Source: an uncultured Acetatifactor sp.
Lineage (GTDB): Bacteria; Bacillota; Clostridia; Lachnospirales; Lachnospiraceae
Direction of reading: 5' to 3'
NCBI GenBank assembly: GCA_934394665.1
Contig: CAKRRS010000106.1
Span: 1 to 6,606 of the forward strand
Length of the DNA stretch: 6,606 nt
Shown: piece after piece, positions 6,305-6,606 of the stretch
Layout of the letters: the number at the start of each line of letters is the position of its first letter
Numbering within the stretch: the stretch's first letter is position 1
The notes under the pieces: model-generated
Database searches by the model: none
The model's input: the letters and a program-made list of their open reading frames with translations, nothing else
What the model was told of the DNA's origin: nothing
Translations under genes and position numbers: made by a program

Positions 6305-6333
6305 TGGCACATTTTCGTAATTTTCGTTATACT
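6305..6333 (+). promoter_or_regulatory. possible promoter of the sugar ABC ATPase gene
   Basis: TATACT (6328-6333) is a good -10 box, one base from consensus. The hexamer 17 bases upstream, TGGCAC (6305-6310), is a poor -35, so activation may be needed. The spacer contains ATTTTCGT twice (6311-6318 and 6320-6327). Transcription would start near 6340 and give a leader of about 70 bases. The separate start is supported by the 234-base gap, not by a strong promoter match. Confidence 0.35.
6311..6327. repeat. tandem ATTTTCGT repeat
   Basis: Two exact copies of ATTTTCGT (6311-6318 and 6320-6327) are set nine bases apart inside the spacer of the possible promoter. This could be a regulator site or simple AT-rich chance. 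A second pair, GATTCAAA at 6277-6284 and 6341-6348, lies nearby with an offset of exactly 64 bases. Confidence 0.4.
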
Positions 6334-6410
6334 GATTCCAGATTCAAACGAGACATATTGTTTCACAAAGAGAGAAAATAACATTGTAAATATGAAAGGA
6401 GTATTTTCAA

Positions 6411-6606
6411 ATGGCAAGTTTATCTTTAAAGAATGTCTGCAAAGTATATCCTAACGGTTTTGAAGCTGTTAAGGATTTTAACCTTGAGATCGCAGATCAG
6501 GAGTTTATTATTTTCGTAGGTCCTTCCGGATGTGGTAAGTCCACCACTCTTCGTATGATCGCAGGTCTGGAAGATATCTCTTCCGGTGAACTGAAGATCG
6601 GTGACA
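6411..6606 (+). CDS. ugpC: sugar ABC transporter ATP-binding protein, MsiK/UgpC/MalK type (3' end outside window)
   Basis: The first 65 codons of an ABC ATPase are present. The Walker A motif GPSGCGKST is at 37-45, followed by [19 protein letters not shown], the arrangement typical of MalK/UgpC/MsiK proteins that power binding-protein-dependent uptake of sugars or glycerol-3-phosphate. The Q-loop, signature, Walker B and C-terminal regulatory domain lie beyond the window. GAAAGGAG (6394-6401) is a strong ribosome site nine bases before ATG 6411. Codon choice (GGT, CGT, TCC, ATC) suggests high expression. In Firmicutes one such stand-alone ATPase often serves several sugar transporters. Absence of permease genes before it fits that reading, but what follows is unseen. 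The symbol follows common annotation practice; msiK is equally apt. Confidence 0.9.
   Translation, partial: MASLSLKNVCKVYPNGFEAVKDFNLEIADQEFIIFVGPSGCGKSTTLRMIAGLEDISSGELKIGD

Larger units (their letters stand above)
6286..6371. repeat. 11-bp inverted repeat around the ATPase promoter region
   Basis: TCTTTGTGAAA (6286-6296) is the exact reverse complement of TTTCACAAAGA (6361-6371), with 64 bases between the arms. In RNA the pairing could extend five more positions with G-U pairs (6297-6301/6356-6360). A promoter-like -10 box lies between the arms. The arms could be two binding sites for one regulator of the sugar ATPase gene, or the base of an RNA stem if transcription starts upstream. The regulator is not identified. 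Confidence 0.6.

Noticed and set aside
6293..6316. Bulged hairpin as a terminator for the cyclase
   Set aside because: The stem is interrupted by two bulges and followed by mixed bases, not a clean T-run.
6305..6320. Sigma-54 promoter suggested by TGGCAC
   Set aside because: The matching TTGC element at -12 is missing; CGTAA stands there.
6290..6367. CRP-type site from TGTGA and TCACA
   Set aside because: The half-sites are 68 bases apart, where a CRP site needs six; they are simply parts of the long inverted repeat.
6362..6390. Promoter TTCACA-17-TGTAAA before the ATPase gene
   Set aside because: The boxes fit moderately, but transcription would start within the ribosome site, leaving no working leader.

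Overview
The window reads as chromosomal DNA of a mid-GC Firmicute, most likely a clostridial (Lachnospiraceae-like) bacterium. This rests on the strong AGGAG-type ribosome sites, a T-box leader in front of a methionyl-tRNA synthetase gene, a YesL/DUF624 membrane protein, and a stand-alone MsiK/UgpC-type sugar ABC ATPase. The taxon is inferred from gene content and style, not from a marker gene. All genes are on the + strand, and I see no sign of mobile DNA, CRISPR, tRNA or rRNA.

Bases 1-242 are regulatory leader. The 3' half of a T-box riboswitch (stem III, antiterminator, terminator) is followed by a second foldable element and then the metG ribosome site. metG (243-2252) encodes a full-length MetRS with a C-terminal tRNA-binding OB-fold domain. 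After a 163-base gap holding a promoter and a striking long hairpin comes a run of four genes. They are an alpha/beta hydrolase of the monoglyceride lipase/lysophospholipase type (2416-3357), a GNAT acetyltransferase (3389-3871), a YesL-like membrane protein (3901-4611) and a membrane-anchored diguanylate cyclase (4683-6176). Gaps of 31, 29 and 71 bases with no clear terminator suggest they can be co-transcribed.

Bases 6177-6410 are non-coding but rich in structure: a folded stretch just after the cyclase, an 11-bp inverted repeat with 64 bases between its arms that brackets a promoter-like element, and short direct repeats. They precede the first 65 codons of the sugar ABC transporter ATPase, which runs off the window.

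Functionally, metG is probably controlled by uncharged tRNA-Met through the T-box. The downstream run joins lipid-ester hydrolysis, acetylation, a protein family often found beside sugar transporters, and c-di-GMP synthesis driven by an extracellular sensor. It ends beside the shared ATPase for sugar uptake. A link between c-di-GMP signalling and sugar uptake here is a hypothesis from gene order only. No wholly new system is evident. The best leads are the unexplained non-coding structures at 151-198, 2342-2385, 6184-6239 and 6286-6371.
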